Origin: Massilia pinisoli
Lineage (GTDB): Bacteria > Pseudomonadota > Gammaproteobacteria > Burkholderiales > Burkholderiaceae_D
Reading direction: 5' to 3'
Length of the DNA stretch: 64,000 bases
Assembly: GCF_024753285.1 (NCBI RefSeq)
Contig: NZ_JANUGW010000004.1
Span: 186,001-250,000 of the forward strand
In this document: positions 9,552 to 18,080 of the stretch, one piece after another
Layout: each line of letters starts with the position of its first letter
Numbering within the stretch: position 1 is the stretch's first letter
The notes under the pieces: generated by a model
Database searches by the model: none
Seen by the model: the letters and a program-made list of their open reading frames with translations, nothing else
What the model was told of the DNA's origin: nothing
Made by a program: the position numbers and the translations under genes

Positions 9552-9755
9552 TTACATCGGGACTTTTTTCAGCATTTCCAGACCGACTTTGCCGGCGGCG
9601 ATTTCACGCAGCGCGACGACAGTCGGCTTGTCCTTGGCTTCGACTTTCGGCGTGTGGCCTTGCAGCAGCTGGCGGGCGCGGTACGTAGCGGCCAGGGTCA
9701 GCTGGAAACGGTTCGGGATGTTTTTCAGGCAGTCTTCGATGGTGATGCGGGCCAT
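9552..9755 (-). CDS. rpoZ: DNA-directed RNA polymerase omega subunit
   Basis: Protein of 67 residues beginning [10 protein letters not shown] and containing the [16 protein letters not shown] helix and a [12 protein letters not shown] segment, as in all omega subunits. It stabilises the beta' subunit during polymerase assembly, and together with ppGpp from the neighbouring spoT product forms one ppGpp site on polymerase. A GGAG ribosome-binding site precedes the ATG. It lies between gmk and spoT on the same strand, the conserved proteobacterial order. Confidence 0.96.
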   Translation of the reverse strand: MARITIEDCLKNIPNRFQLTLAATYRARQLLQGHTPKVEAKDKPTVVALREIAAGKVGLEMLKKVPM

Positions 9756-9810
9756 GGTAACTCCAACAGATAAAATTGTTTCGGTGATAATTCTGTCACG
9801 CAAACGGCCG

Positions 9811-9870
9811 GTGGGCACGGGGGAGCCCACCCTACGACCAATTGCTGTAGGGTGGGCACTCCGTGCCCAC
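9811..9870. repeat. long intergenic palindrome between gmk and rpoZ
   Basis: Arms of about 24 nt at 9811-9835 and 9847-9870 (GTGGGCACGG...CCACCCTAC against GTAGGGTGGGCAC...) enclose an 11-nt loop. The core GTAGGGTGG/CCACCCTAC recurs at 10617-10642, so these are members of one repeat family. Confidence 0.65.
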
Positions 9871-9876
9871 CAGGGA

Positions 9877-10524
9877 CTAACTTTGCGGCTGCTGCACGTG
9901 GATTCCCAACTGGGCAAAGAGCGAGGCGTTGCGGGCGGCCTGTTGGGCGAAGCGCGAACGTGTCGCTTTGACAATCGCCTGCAGCTCGGACAGGGCGACG
10001 TTGAACTCTTCGTTGATGATAGCATACTCGAACTCGGGCGCGTGAGCGATCTCACCCCCCGCAGCCAGCAGGCGTCGCGTGATGATGTGCGGCTCGTCCG
10101 TGCCGCGTTTGTGCAGGCGCTCTTCCAGCGCCGCGATCGACGGCGGCAAAATGAAAATGCCGGCAGCGTCCGGGAATTGCTTGCGCACCTGGCGCGCGCC
10201 CTGCCAGTCGATTTCCAGCAGGATGTCGGTGCCCGTCTTCATTTCCTGTTCCACGGTCAGGCGGCTCGTGCCGTAGTAATTGCCATGCACCTCGGCCCAT
10301 TCCAGGAACTCGCCGCGGTCGGCGCGGGCGACGAAATCCTCGGCGGTGGTGAAGTGGTATTCGCGGCCGTCCTGTTCGCCCGGGCGCGGCGGGCGCGTCG
10401 TGGTCGAGATCGACAGCTTGATGCCCGGTTCCTGTGCCAGCAGCGCATTGACCAGGGTCGACTTGCCGGCGCCGGACGGGGCGGCGACGACGAACAGGCT
10501 GCCGGAAAAAGCGGAGGTGAGCAT
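9877..10524 (-). CDS. gmk: guanylate kinase
   Basis: Protein of 215 residues that phosphorylates GMP to GDP. The P-loop APSGAGKST is at 15-23, followed by the [16 protein letters not shown]-binding segment and a [14 protein letters not shown] stretch, all canonical. The ATG at 10524 matches known guanylate kinase N-termini; an in-frame extension of 13 residues upstream is not conserved and was not used. It is the first gene of the gmk-rpoZ-spoT set on the minus strand. Confidence 0.96.
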   Translation of the reverse strand: MLTSAFSGSLFVVAAPSGAGKSTLVNALLAQEPGIKLSISTTTRPPRPGEQDGREYHFTTAEDFVARADRGEFLEWAEVHGNYYGTSRLTVEQEMKTGTDILLEIDWQGARQVRKQFPDAAGIFILPPSIAALEERLHKRGTDEPHIITRRLLAAGGEIAHAPEFEYAIINEEFNVALSELQAIVKATRSRFAQQAARNASLFAQLGIHVQQPQS

Positions 10525-10584
10525 GGTGGGTTCCTTTATTACGTTGATTCGACGGTAATGCATGATGCAATTGAACGCGTGGAG

Positions 10585-10609
10585 TCATTCAGGCCGGGGG
10601 CCTGAATGA
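10585..10609. repeat. perfect 11-bp inverted repeat, gmk-yicC gap
   Basis: TCATTCAGGCC and GGCCTGAATGA are exact reverse complements around GGG. It forms a strong short hairpin just upstream of gmk and next to a second palindrome. Confidence 0.6.
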
Positions 10610-10613
10610 CAAA

Positions 10614-10647
10614 GGGCCGTCCACCCTACGTAGGGTGGACGGGGCCC
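10614..10647. repeat. GTAGGGTGG-type palindrome, gmk-yicC gap
   Basis: CCGTCCACCCTAC is followed directly by its exact reverse complement GTAGGGTGGACGG (10617-10642), and the flanking GGG/CCC extend the pairing. It shares its core with the palindrome at 9811-9870. Confidence 0.65.
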
Positions 10648-10683
10648 CCGTCCACGCGTCCAACACGGCTTGATCTGCCGTGC

Positions 10684-11586
10684 TTATTCCAGATTTTGTA
10701 CCTGTTCGCGCATCTGCTCAATGAGCAGCTTGAGCTCCATCGACGCATCGGCCAGCTCCTTGACGGAGGCCTTGGCGCCCAGCGTATTCGCTTCGCGGTT
10801 CAGTTCCTGCATCATGAAGTCGAGGCGTTTGCCGACCTGGCCGCCCTTTTTGAGGATGTGGCGGGTCTCGTTCAGGTGCGCCGTCAGGCGCGACAATTCT
10901 TCCGAGACGTCGATGCGGATGCCGTACAGCGTGACTTCCTGGCGGATCCGTTCGAACACTTCCTGGCGCGTGAGGACTTGCGGGTTGCCGTGCCCGGCCA
11001 GGCCCAGCGCGTCCTGCATGCGCTCGATGGCCTTCTGCTGGAACTGGGCGATGACTTGCGGGATCAACGGCGTGATGCGCTTGACGATGGCTTCCATGGC
11101 CTCGATGCGCGAGACCAGCATCGCTTCCAGCGCAGCGCCTTCGCGCTTGCGGCTGTCGACGAAGGCGGCAATCGTTTTCGCGGCGAGCGCGGCGACGTCG
11201 GCCTGCAGCGATTCCTGCCCGATCTGCGCTTCCTCGATCACGCCCGGCCAGCGCAGCAGCTCCGCCACCGTCATCAGCGGCGCGGACACGAAATGGCGCG
11301 TGACTTCGCCCTGCAGCCGCGCGAGGTCGGCGAGAAGGGCGTGGTTCAGGGCCTGGGAGCCGGTGGTGGTCTTGCGGCCGAACGACAGCCTGACCTCGAC
11401 CTTGCCGCGCGTGATGGCGGCCATGATGGCCGAGCGCAGGTCCGGTTCCAGTGCGCGCAGCTCGTCGTTGATGCGGAACTGGAGGTCGAGAAAGCGCGAG
11501 TTGACGCTCTTGATCTCGATCGTCAGGGTGCCGGCAGCGCCTTCGCTTGTGGCGACCGCATAACCTGTCATGCTAGAAATGCTCAA
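10684..11586 (-). CDS. YicC family endoribonuclease-like protein
   Basis: Protein of 300 residues. The family starts with a conserved SMTGY segment, and ends with DUF1732 with the ILKKGGQVGKRLDF and QELNREANTLGAKA blocks, all present. In E. coli YicC is linked to RNA turnover. The start is taken as TTG at 11586: this keeps the conserved residues before SMTGY, and a GGGGA lies 6 nt upstream, whereas the ATG at 11571 cuts into the conserved N-terminus and has no ribosome-binding site. It is upstream of gmk on the same strand, separated by two palindromes. Confidence 0.85.
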   Translation of the reverse strand: MSISSMTGYAVATSEGAAGTLTIEIKSVNSRFLDLQFRINDELRALEPDLRSAIMAAITRGKVEVRLSFGRKTTTGSQALNHALLADLARLQGEVTRHFVSAPLMTVAELLRWPGVIEEAQIGQESLQADVAALAAKTIAAFVDSRKREGAALEAMLVSRIEAMEAIVKRITPLIPQVIAQFQQKAIERMQDALGLAGHGNPQVLTRQEVFERIRQEVTLYGIRIDVSEELSRLTAHLNETRHILKKGGQVGKRLDFMMQELNREANTLGAKASVKELADASMELKLLIEQMREQVQNLE

Positions 11587-11735
11587 TGGAGTCCCCGATT
11601 TCCGGAATCTGCTTCGCCGGCCGCAGCGCGGTGCGGGTGGCGCCGCGCGCTGTGGTTTTGCGAGATTCCCTTATTCTTTACAAAGCGGTGATTTATCCAC
11701 ACAATCGCCGTGTTTAGCAAGGAATACTTTCCCAA

Positions 11736-12728
11736 ATGGCTGCCCAGAATAATGCTCCCCTGCCCGATGGGCTGGAAATTGGCGGATATCGCATTGTAAA
11801 GAAAATTGCGTCCGGCGGGTTCAGTATTGTTTATCTGGCATATGACGGCGACGGCAATGCCGTCGCGATCAAGGAATACCTGCCCAGCGCCCTGGCGCTG
11901 CGCCCGCCGGGCGAACTGGCACCCGTGATTCCGAAGGCGAACCTGCCTATTTTCCGCATCGGCCTGAAGTGCTTTTTCGAGGAAGGGCGCGCGCTGGCGC
12001 GCATCGTCCATCCGAATGTCGTACGTGTGTTAAATTTCTTCCGTGCTAATGACACGGTCTATATGGTGATGGCCTACGAATCCGGGCACTCGCTGCAGGA
12101 ATACGCGGCGCGCCTCGTCGCGAAGGGCAGCCGCGCGGGCGAGCCGTTCATCCGGCAGGTCTTCAACGGGGTCTGCGCGGGCCTGCGCGAAGTCCACGCG
12201 AACAAGCTGCTGCACCTCGACCTGAAGCCGGCCAACATCTATCTGCGCACGGACGGATCGCCCATGCTGCTCGACTTCGGCGCCGCGCGCCAGACCATCC
12301 AGACGGACGCGCCCACGCTGGCACCGATGTACACGCCCGGCTTCGCGGCGCCCGAACTGTACGCGAAAGGCAGCGCGCTCGGGCCGTGGACGGACATCTA
12401 CAGCATCGGCGCCTCGATGTTCGCCTGCATGGCGGGCGCGCCGCCGCAACCGGCCGACCAGCGCCGCGCGGCGGACACGATGGATCAGCAACTCGCGCAG
12501 CTCGACGGCGCCTACACGCCGGGCCTCGTCGCGATGGTGAAGGCGTGCCTCGCCCTCGACCCGCTGGCGCGGCCGCAGAGCGTGTTCGCCGTGCAGAAGG
12601 CGCTGCAGGCCGGCCTGTCGGCGGCACCAAGCGCGGCCGGCGAGCCGCAGGACCCCGTGGCGGAGGCGCCGGCAACCGGCTGGCGCGGCTTCGTCGAACG
12701 TATCGGCTTCGGCCGTGGACGCGCCTGA
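11736..12728 (+). CDS. serine/threonine protein kinase
   Basis: Protein of 330 residues with a complete Hanks-type kinase domain at about 18-290: glycine loop IASGGFSIVY (24-33), VAIK lysine K46, catalytic loop HLDLKPAN with D162 and N167, DFG at 180-182 and an APE-like AAPEL. The catalytic loop has Leu where the usual Arg (HRD) stands, so it is a non-RD kinase and probably not controlled by activation-loop phosphorylation in the usual way. No membrane segment is present; the C-terminal 40 residues are a short Ala/Pro-rich tail. The PP2C phosphatase gene starts 8 nt after the stop, forming a kinase/phosphatase pair. Confidence 0.9.
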   Translation: MAAQNNAPLPDGLEIGGYRIVKKIASGGFSIVYLAYDGDGNAVAIKEYLPSALALRPPGELAPVIPKANLPIFRIGLKCFFEEGRALARIVHPNVVRVLNFFRANDTVYMVMAYESGHSLQEYAARLVAKGSRAGEPFIRQVFNGVCAGLREVHANKLLHLDLKPANIYLRTDGSPMLLDFGAARQTIQTDAPTLAPMYTPGFAAPELYAKGSALGPWTDIYSIGASMFACMAGAPPQPADQRRAADTMDQQLAQLDGAYTPGLVAMVKACLALDPLARPQSVFAVQKALQAGLSAAPSAAGEPQDPVAEAPATGWRGFVERIGFGRGRA

Positions 12729-12736
12729 GGACAGCC

Positions 12737-13669
12737 ATGCAATTTTCCGTCTACCAGCAAAGCCATATCGGCGGCCGCAAGGTCAACCAGGATCGCATGG
12801 GCTATCTGTACACGCGCGAGGCGCTGCTGCTCGTGCTGGCGGACGGCATGGGCGGCCACCTGCGCGGCGAGGTCGCGGCCACGATCGCGCTGCAGAGCAT
12901 TGCCACGCGCTTCAAGGCGCAGGCCACGCCGTACGTGCGCAAGCCCGAACGCTTCCTCGAGGAGGCCCTGCAGCAGGCCCACGCCGACATCCTGCAGTAC
13001 ACGCGCGACCACGCGATGCCGGACAGTCCGCGCACGACGATCGTCGCCTGCCTCGTACAGCACAACGCCGCCGTCTGGGCCCATTGCGGCGATTCGCGCC
13101 TGTACTGGCTGCGCCGCGGCCAGGTCGTCGGGCGCACGCGCGACCATTCGCATATCGAGTACCTGATCGCGAAGGGCCAGGCCGACGCGAGCGAGCGCGC
13201 CACGCACCCGGACCGCAACAAGCTGTATAACTGCCTCGGCGCGTCGACGCCGCCGAAGGTCGAGGTGGCGCGCGGCGCGAGCCTGGAACCGGGCGACGTG
13301 CTGCTGCTGTGCTCCGACGGCCTGTGGTCCATGCTGCCCGACGAGCAGATCGCGCAGCGCCTGGCCGCGACGAGCATCGTGCAGGCCATTCCGGAGATGG
13401 TCTCGACGGCGACCGCCATCGCCGGCCCGCGCGGCGACAACACGACGGCGCTCGCGATCCAGTGGCAGGGCGCAGGCACACCGGCCGGCGCCGGCGACCC
13501 GAGCGTCGTGTCGACGCAGATGGTGCCCGACGGCGAAGTCACGAGCCGCATCGATGCGCCGGCCGCCGCGGCGCCCGGGCCGGGTGACCCGTTCGACGAA
13601 GACGACATCGAAAAGGCGATCGCCGAAATCCGCGACGCGATCGAGAAGTCGTCGCAAATTCTCAAATAA
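12737..13669 (+). CDS. PP2C-family serine/threonine phosphatase
   Basis: Protein of 310 residues. The metal-binding motifs of PP2C enzymes are present: NQDR near 17-20, ADGMGGH at 35-41, a GDSRLYWL block, CSDGLW and a late GDNTTAL. It ends in an acidic, low-complexity tail of about 60 residues outside the catalytic domain. It lies 8 nt after the kinase gene and 19 nt before rph. By analogy with other paired systems it probably reverses phosphorylation by the neighbouring kinase; the targets are unknown. Confidence 0.9.
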   Translation: MQFSVYQQSHIGGRKVNQDRMGYLYTREALLLVLADGMGGHLRGEVAATIALQSIATRFKAQATPYVRKPERFLEEALQQAHADILQYTRDHAMPDSPRTTIVACLVQHNAAVWAHCGDSRLYWLRRGQVVGRTRDHSHIEYLIAKGQADASERATHPDRNKLYNCLGASTPPKVEVARGASLEPGDVLLLCSDGLWSMLPDEQIAQRLAATSIVQAIPEMVSTATAIAGPRGDNTTALAIQWQGAGTPAGAGDPSVVSTQMVPDGEVTSRIDAPAAAAPGPGDPFDEDDIEKAIAEIRDAIEKSSQILK

Positions 13670-13688
13670 CCCACCAACAAGGATATTC

Positions 13689-14429
13689 ATGATTCAACCC
13701 ATCCGCCACAGCGGCCGTGCCGTCGACCAGCTGCGCGCCATCCGCATCACCCGCCAGTACACGAAACACGCGGAAGGCTCCGTGCTGATCGAATGCGGCG
13801 ACACGAAGGTGATCTGCACCGCCAGCATCGAGGAAAAAGTGCCCGGATTCCTGAAGGGGAAAGGGCAGGGCTGGCTGACGGCGGAATACGGCATGCTGCC
13901 GCGCTCCACGCACTCGCGCATGGACCGCGAGGCGGCGCGCGGCAAGCAGTCCGGCCGCACGCAGGAAATCCAGCGTCTGATCGGCCGCTCGCTGCGCGCC
14001 GCGTTCGACCTGGAAGCGTTCGGCGAGCGCACGCTGCACCTCGACTGCGACGTGATCCAGGCAGACGGCGGCACGCGCACTGCGTCGATCACGGGCGCGA
14101 TGGTCGCTGCGTACGACGCGTTTTCGAAGCTCGTGACGGCGGGGCTCGTGCCGGCCGTGCCGGTGAAGCATTTCGTCGCCGCGATCTCGGTCGGCGTCGT
14201 GGGCGGCGTGCCCGTGCTGGACCTGGACTACATCGAGGATTCGGGCTGCGATACCGACATGAACGTCGTCATGACGGAGGCCGGGCACTTCGTCGAAGTG
14301 CAGGGCACGGCCGAAGGCGAGGCCTTCGACCGGGACGGCATGGACCGGTTGCTCGACCTGGCCGAGGAAGGCATCCGCGAGCTGGTCGGCCTGCAGAAAC
14401 AGGCGTTGGGGTTGGCCCACGCCGGTTGA
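13689..14429 (+). CDS. rph: ribonuclease PH
   Basis: Protein of 246 residues. RNase PH trims the 3' ends of tRNA precursors using phosphate. The sequence has the family's R-rich N-terminus, the [10 protein letters not shown] block, [17 protein letters not shown], the [15 protein letters not shown] helix, and the [19 protein letters not shown] active-site block. It follows the PP2C gene by 19 nt. In related genomes rph is commonly followed by rdgB; here an accessory block of about 11 kb lies between them. Confidence 0.96.
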   Translation: MIQPIRHSGRAVDQLRAIRITRQYTKHAEGSVLIECGDTKVICTASIEEKVPGFLKGKGQGWLTAEYGMLPRSTHSRMDREAARGKQSGRTQEIQRLIGRSLRAAFDLEAFGERTLHLDCDVIQADGGTRTASITGAMVAAYDAFSKLVTAGLVPAVPVKHFVAAISVGVVGGVPVLDLDYIEDSGCDTDMNVVMTEAGHFVEVQGTAEGEAFDRDGMDRLLDLAEEGIRELVGLQKQALGLAHAG

Positions 14430-14442
14430 ACGCGTGTGCGGA

Positions 14443-15027
14443 TCAGGAGAGCAGGCCGGTCAACCAGCTCGGGTGAAACGGCAACCCGCACAACCCGGCC
14501 ACGCCGTAGAACACGCCGACAACGGTCGGCACCAGCGCCGCGAGATACAGCCAGCGCTGGCGCGTCAACGTGGTCACCGCCAGCAGCGACAGCGCAAGCG
14601 CCAACGCCGCGTCGGACAGGTCGAACTGGTCGTCGCGGAAGTTCAACGCGTCGTACGTGACCTGGTCCTGCTTCGCCTGCGCCAGCACGTCGCCCTTCTT
14701 CTGCGCCTGGTCGCGCTCCAGTTTTTCCAGCTCGGCGATCGCGGTGGCGTAGCCCGGCTGTTCGTTCGCCGGGCGCGACGCCGCGGCGAGGCGCAACTGC
14801 AGCAAGGTCGTATGCGCCTGCTCCTGGCGCAGATTGCGCGCCTGGTAGAAGGACCAGTGATCGATCTTGTCGGCCTGCGCCTGCTGCATGGCCTGCACGA
14901 TGTTGTCGTCCTTGATCTTGCAGACGCCCATGAACGACGCCAGCAGCGCCACCGTCAGCGCGACCTTGCGATCGAGCTTGTTGTCGCCCGAAGGCGGCAC
15001 GTCGTCGAGAATCTCCTTGGGTTCCAT
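14443..15027 (-). CDS. DUF4337-like membrane protein
   Basis: Protein of 194 residues resembling DUF4337 proteins (recognised by layout, not by a search). A first hydrophobic helix at about 22-38 is followed by a long charged, probably coiled-coil region (about 60-135) rich in Gln, Glu and Ala, and two C-terminal membrane spans (about 140-182). Its ATG lies one base beyond the ATPase stop codon, so it is the last gene of the porin-permease-ATPase operon. The role is unknown; the operon position suggests a membrane accessory of that transporter. Confidence 0.65.
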   Translation of the reverse strand: MEPKEILDDVPPSGDNKLDRKVALTVALLASFMGVCKIKDDNIVQAMQQAQADKIDHWSFYQARNLRQEQAHTTLLQLRLAAASRPANEQPGYATAIAELEKLERDQAQKKGDVLAQAKQDQVTYDALNFRDDQFDLSDAALALALSLLAVTTLTRQRWLYLAALVPTVVGVFYGVAGLCGLPFHPSWLTGLLS

Positions 15028-15028
15028 G

Positions 15029-16327
15029 TCACTCCTTCGCGTTGCCCGTACCCGGCAGCTTCAGCCGGCCCGTGTGATAGTCGTATTCGTACAATTCGCC
15101 GTAGCGGCCCCATTCGATCGCCACTTCCAGCATGCGCTTGGCCTGGTCCGCTTCCAGCGCGTCTTCCAGCAGGTCGATGAACGGATCTTCCGGCAGCGCG
15201 CCGCCCGGTTCGTCCTCGAGCTGGCGGCGGATGCGCGCCGCGAGCGGCACGTTCTTCAGCAACTGCTTGCCGAACAGCGCCTGACGCAGCGCCTGGTCGG
15301 CCTGGACGTAGCGCCGGCCCAGGCCAGTGAGCGCGATGTCGCCCCGTTCCACGTGCGCGAGACCGAGCAGGCCCAGTGCCTCATACGTGGGGAACAGTTC
15401 CTCGTCCGGCAGCTCCGTGTCTTCCGACAGCTGTGGCAGGTCGGCGCGGCCGTCGTACGGCGCGCCGGCCAGCAGTTCCAACACGCTTTCCATGCGACCC
15501 ACGTCCGTGTCGGGCAGGCGGTAGTCGATGGCGGCCGCGCGCGCCGTCGCGGGCGTGGCGACGGGCCGCATCGTCATCAGGCCGTAGACCTCGTCGATGA
15601 GCGCGCGCACTTCCGGCGCGTCCGCGTTGCGCGGGCGCGGCAGGTCGATGCGAATCTCGTGGCGCACGCGCCCCGGATCGCTCGAGAAGATGACGATGCG
15701 GTCCGCCATCATGACGGCTTCCTCGATGTTGTGCGAGACGATCAGGATGCCGCGCGTGGGAATCCGCTTCCCGTCCCACAGATCGAGGATGTCGCCGCGC
15801 AGCGTCTCGCCCGTCAGCACGTCGAGCGCCGAAAAGGCTTCGTCCATCAGCAGCACGTCCGGGTGCGTGACGAGCGCGCGCGCGATGCCCACGCGCTGGC
15901 GCATGCCGCCCGACAGCTCGCGCGGCAGCGCGCTGCCGAAGCCGGACAGGCCGATCAGGTCGAGCATCGCGTCCGCCCGCTCGCGCCGCGCAGCGGGGGG
16001 CACGCCCTGCGCTTCCAGGCCGAGCTCCACGTTCTGCTGCACCGTGAGCCAGGGGAACAGCGCGAACGACTGGAACACCATCGCCACGCCGGACAGCGGG
16101 CCGCGGATGGGGCGCCCGCGGTATTCGACCTTGCCCGCGTCGGCGGGGATGAGGCCCGCGACGATACGCAGCAACGTCGATTTGCCGGAGCCGGATTTGC
16201 CGAGCAGGGCGACGATCTCGCCGTCGGACAACGTGAAGTCGACGCCCTCCAGCACCGTGCGCGGGGCGCCGTCGGCGCTGCGGAAGGCCTTCTTGACGGC
16301 TTGCAGTTCGATCAGTTTGTCGGTCAT
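15029..16327 (-). CDS. ABC transporter ATP-binding protein, NitT/TauT type with C-terminal AAA-associated domain
   Basis: Protein of 432 residues. The ATPase half has Walker A GKSGSGKST (43-51), a Q-loop at FQSFALFPW, signature LSGGMRQRV and Walker B LLMDEAFSALD. About 150 extra residues at the C-terminus resemble the AAA-associated domain found on some nitrate/sulfonate-type ATPases and may sense ligand or regulate. AAGGAG precedes the ATG. The fused permease gene ends 13 nt upstream. Together they form an inner-membrane importer whose substrate is not known; no periplasmic binding protein is encoded in the operon. Confidence 0.85.
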   Translation of the reverse strand: MTDKLIELQAVKKAFRSADGAPRTVLEGVDFTLSDGEIVALLGKSGSGKSTLLRIVAGLIPADAGKVEYRGRPIRGPLSGVAMVFQSFALFPWLTVQQNVELGLEAQGVPPAARRERADAMLDLIGLSGFGSALPRELSGGMRQRVGIARALVTHPDVLLMDEAFSALDVLTGETLRGDILDLWDGKRIPTRGILIVSHNIEEAVMMADRIVIFSSDPGRVRHEIRIDLPRPRNADAPEVRALIDEVYGLMTMRPVATPATARAAAIDYRLPDTDVGRMESVLELLAGAPYDGRADLPQLSEDTELPDEELFPTYEALGLLGLAHVERGDIALTGLGRRYVQADQALRQALFGKQLLKNVPLAARIRRQLEDEPGGALPEDPFIDLLEDALEADQAKRMLEVAIEWGRYGELYEYDYHTGRLKLPGTGNAKE

Positions 16328-16340
16328 TTCGTTCTCCTTG

Positions 16341-18068
16341 TTAGCGGCCACGGTCCTCGGCCAGCAGGTACAGCCGGCGCCAGAAGAAGCGGTTCAGCAG
16401 CATGACGAACACGCACATCACGGCGATGCCCAGCGCGATGCGGTGGAAGTCGCCGGCGTCCGTCATCTGCTTGATGTAGCTGCCCAGGCCATCGGCCACG
16501 AGCGACGTCTTGCCCCACGTGACGTATTCGGCCACGATGCTCGCGTTCCACGAGCCGCCGCTCGCGGTGATCGCGCCCGTCACGAAGCTGGGGAACACGG
16601 CCGGCAGGTACACGCGCTTCCATTTCAGCCAGCCCGTCAGGCCCAGGTTGTCGGCGGCGAGGCGCAGCTCGTTCGGCAGCGTCGATGCACCGGCGACCAC
16701 GTTGAACAGGATGTACCACTGGGTGCCGAACACCATCAATGGGCTGAGCCAGATGTTCGGGTTCAGGTGCAGGTGCACGAGCGCGTAGACGACGAGCGGG
16801 AACATCAGGTTCACGGGGAACGCGGCGAGGAATTGCGCGAGCGCCTGCACGGCTTGCGCGTAGCGCGGGCGCAGGCCGATCCACACGGCGGCCGGCACCC
16901 ACACGAGCGACGCGAGGCCGATCAGGAGCATCACACGGACGAGCGTGATGCAGCCGAGGCCCACGACGCGCAGCGCCTCGCCCCAGCCCACCTGTGCGTG
17001 GATGAACAGCGCGAAGCGCCACGCGCCGAGCAGCGCGAGCACGAGGACGATGCGGTCGATCGCGCGCGTGGACAAGGTGAAGCGCGCGGGCCGCGGCGCC
17101 ACGTCGGCGAGTTCGCGCGTGCCGAACCAGCCGAGCGTGCGTGCCAGCGCCGCCCACATGCGGTCGGTGAGGGCACGGATCCACACGCTGCGCCGGCCCC
17201 AGTCCAGCACCCATGATTGCTGCGCGTGTTCGCCCTGCGATTCCTCGAAGCGGAATTTGTCGGCCCACGCCAGCAGCGGGCGGAAGAACAGCTGGTCGTA
17301 CAGCAGGATGCCGGCGAACATGGCGGCGATGGCCCACGCGATGGCCGCACCCTGTTTCTGTTCGATGGCGACGGCGATGTAGGCGCCGATGCCGGGCAGC
17401 TTGATGTCCTGGCCCGCCACCGAGATCGCCTCGGCGGCGACGAGGAAGAACCAGCCGCCGGACATCGACATCATCATGTTCCACAGCAGCGCCGGCATCG
17501 CGTACGGCAGTTCCAGGCGCCAGAAGCGCTGCCACGGCGACAGCCGGAACACGCGCGCCGCTTCCGCCAGTTCGGGCGGGATCGTCTTCATCGACTGGTA
17601 CAGGCTGAACGCCATGTTCCACGCCTGCGACGTGAAAATCGCGAACACGGCGGCGCACTCGACACCGAGCAGGTTGCCGGGGAAGAGGGCGATGAACGGC
17701 GCGATGGCGATGGCCTGGAAGCCCAGGATCGGCACCGACTGCAGCACGTCCAGCAGCGGCACCATGATTTTTTCGGCGCTCTTCCAGCGCGTGGCGACGA
17801 CGGCGAATCCGAACGTGAATAGCAGGGCCGCGCCGAGCGCGCTGAACATGCGCAGGATCGTGCGCAGCAGGTAGTACGGCAGGTAGGCCGGGTCGAGCGA
17901 GATCGGCGTCGGCTGGCCCAGCACGAACGGGCGTGCCATCTGCATCGCGCCGTATGCGGCCAGCGCCAGCACGACGAGGACGAGCGGCAGCAGCGCCCAG
18001 TCCCAGCGGTTCGGGGTCGTCGCGAGGAACGAGCGGCCGGTGCGGCCCGGTGTAAACAGTTCGAACAT
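16341..18068 (-). CDS. ABC transporter permease with two fused permease domains
   Basis: Protein of 575 residues holding two binding-protein-dependent-transport permease domains in one chain (about 75-275 and 370-565), each with an EAA-type loop: first PELAEAARVFRLSPWQRFWR, second NELRLAADNLGLTGWLKWKR. The duplicated arrangement means a single gene supplies the whole transmembrane part. It begins 12 nt after the porin gene and is followed by the ATPase. No substrate-binding protein is encoded nearby, so substrate delivery must come from elsewhere or use another mechanism. Confidence 0.88.
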   Translation of the reverse strand: MFELFTPGRTGRSFLATTPNRWDWALLPLVLVVLALAAYGAMQMARPFVLGQPTPISLDPAYLPYYLLRTILRMFSALGAALLFTFGFAVVATRWKSAEKIMVPLLDVLQSVPILGFQAIAIAPFIALFPGNLLGVECAAVFAIFTSQAWNMAFSLYQSMKTIPPELAEAARVFRLSPWQRFWRLELPYAMPALLWNMMMSMSGGWFFLVAAEAISVAGQDIKLPGIGAYIAVAIEQKQGAAIAWAIAAMFAGILLYDQLFFRPLLAWADKFRFEESQGEHAQQSWVLDWGRRSVWIRALTDRMWAALARTLGWFGTRELADVAPRPARFTLSTRAIDRIVLVLALLGAWRFALFIHAQVGWGEALRVVGLGCITLVRVMLLIGLASLVWVPAAVWIGLRPRYAQAVQALAQFLAAFPVNLMFPLVVYALVHLHLNPNIWLSPLMVFGTQWYILFNVVAGASTLPNELRLAADNLGLTGWLKWKRVYLPAVFPSFVTGAITASGGSWNASIVAEYVTWGKTSLVADGLGSYIKQMTDAGDFHRIALGIAVMCVFVMLLNRFFWRRLYLLAEDRGR

Positions 18069-18080
18069 GGCTCGTCTCCG

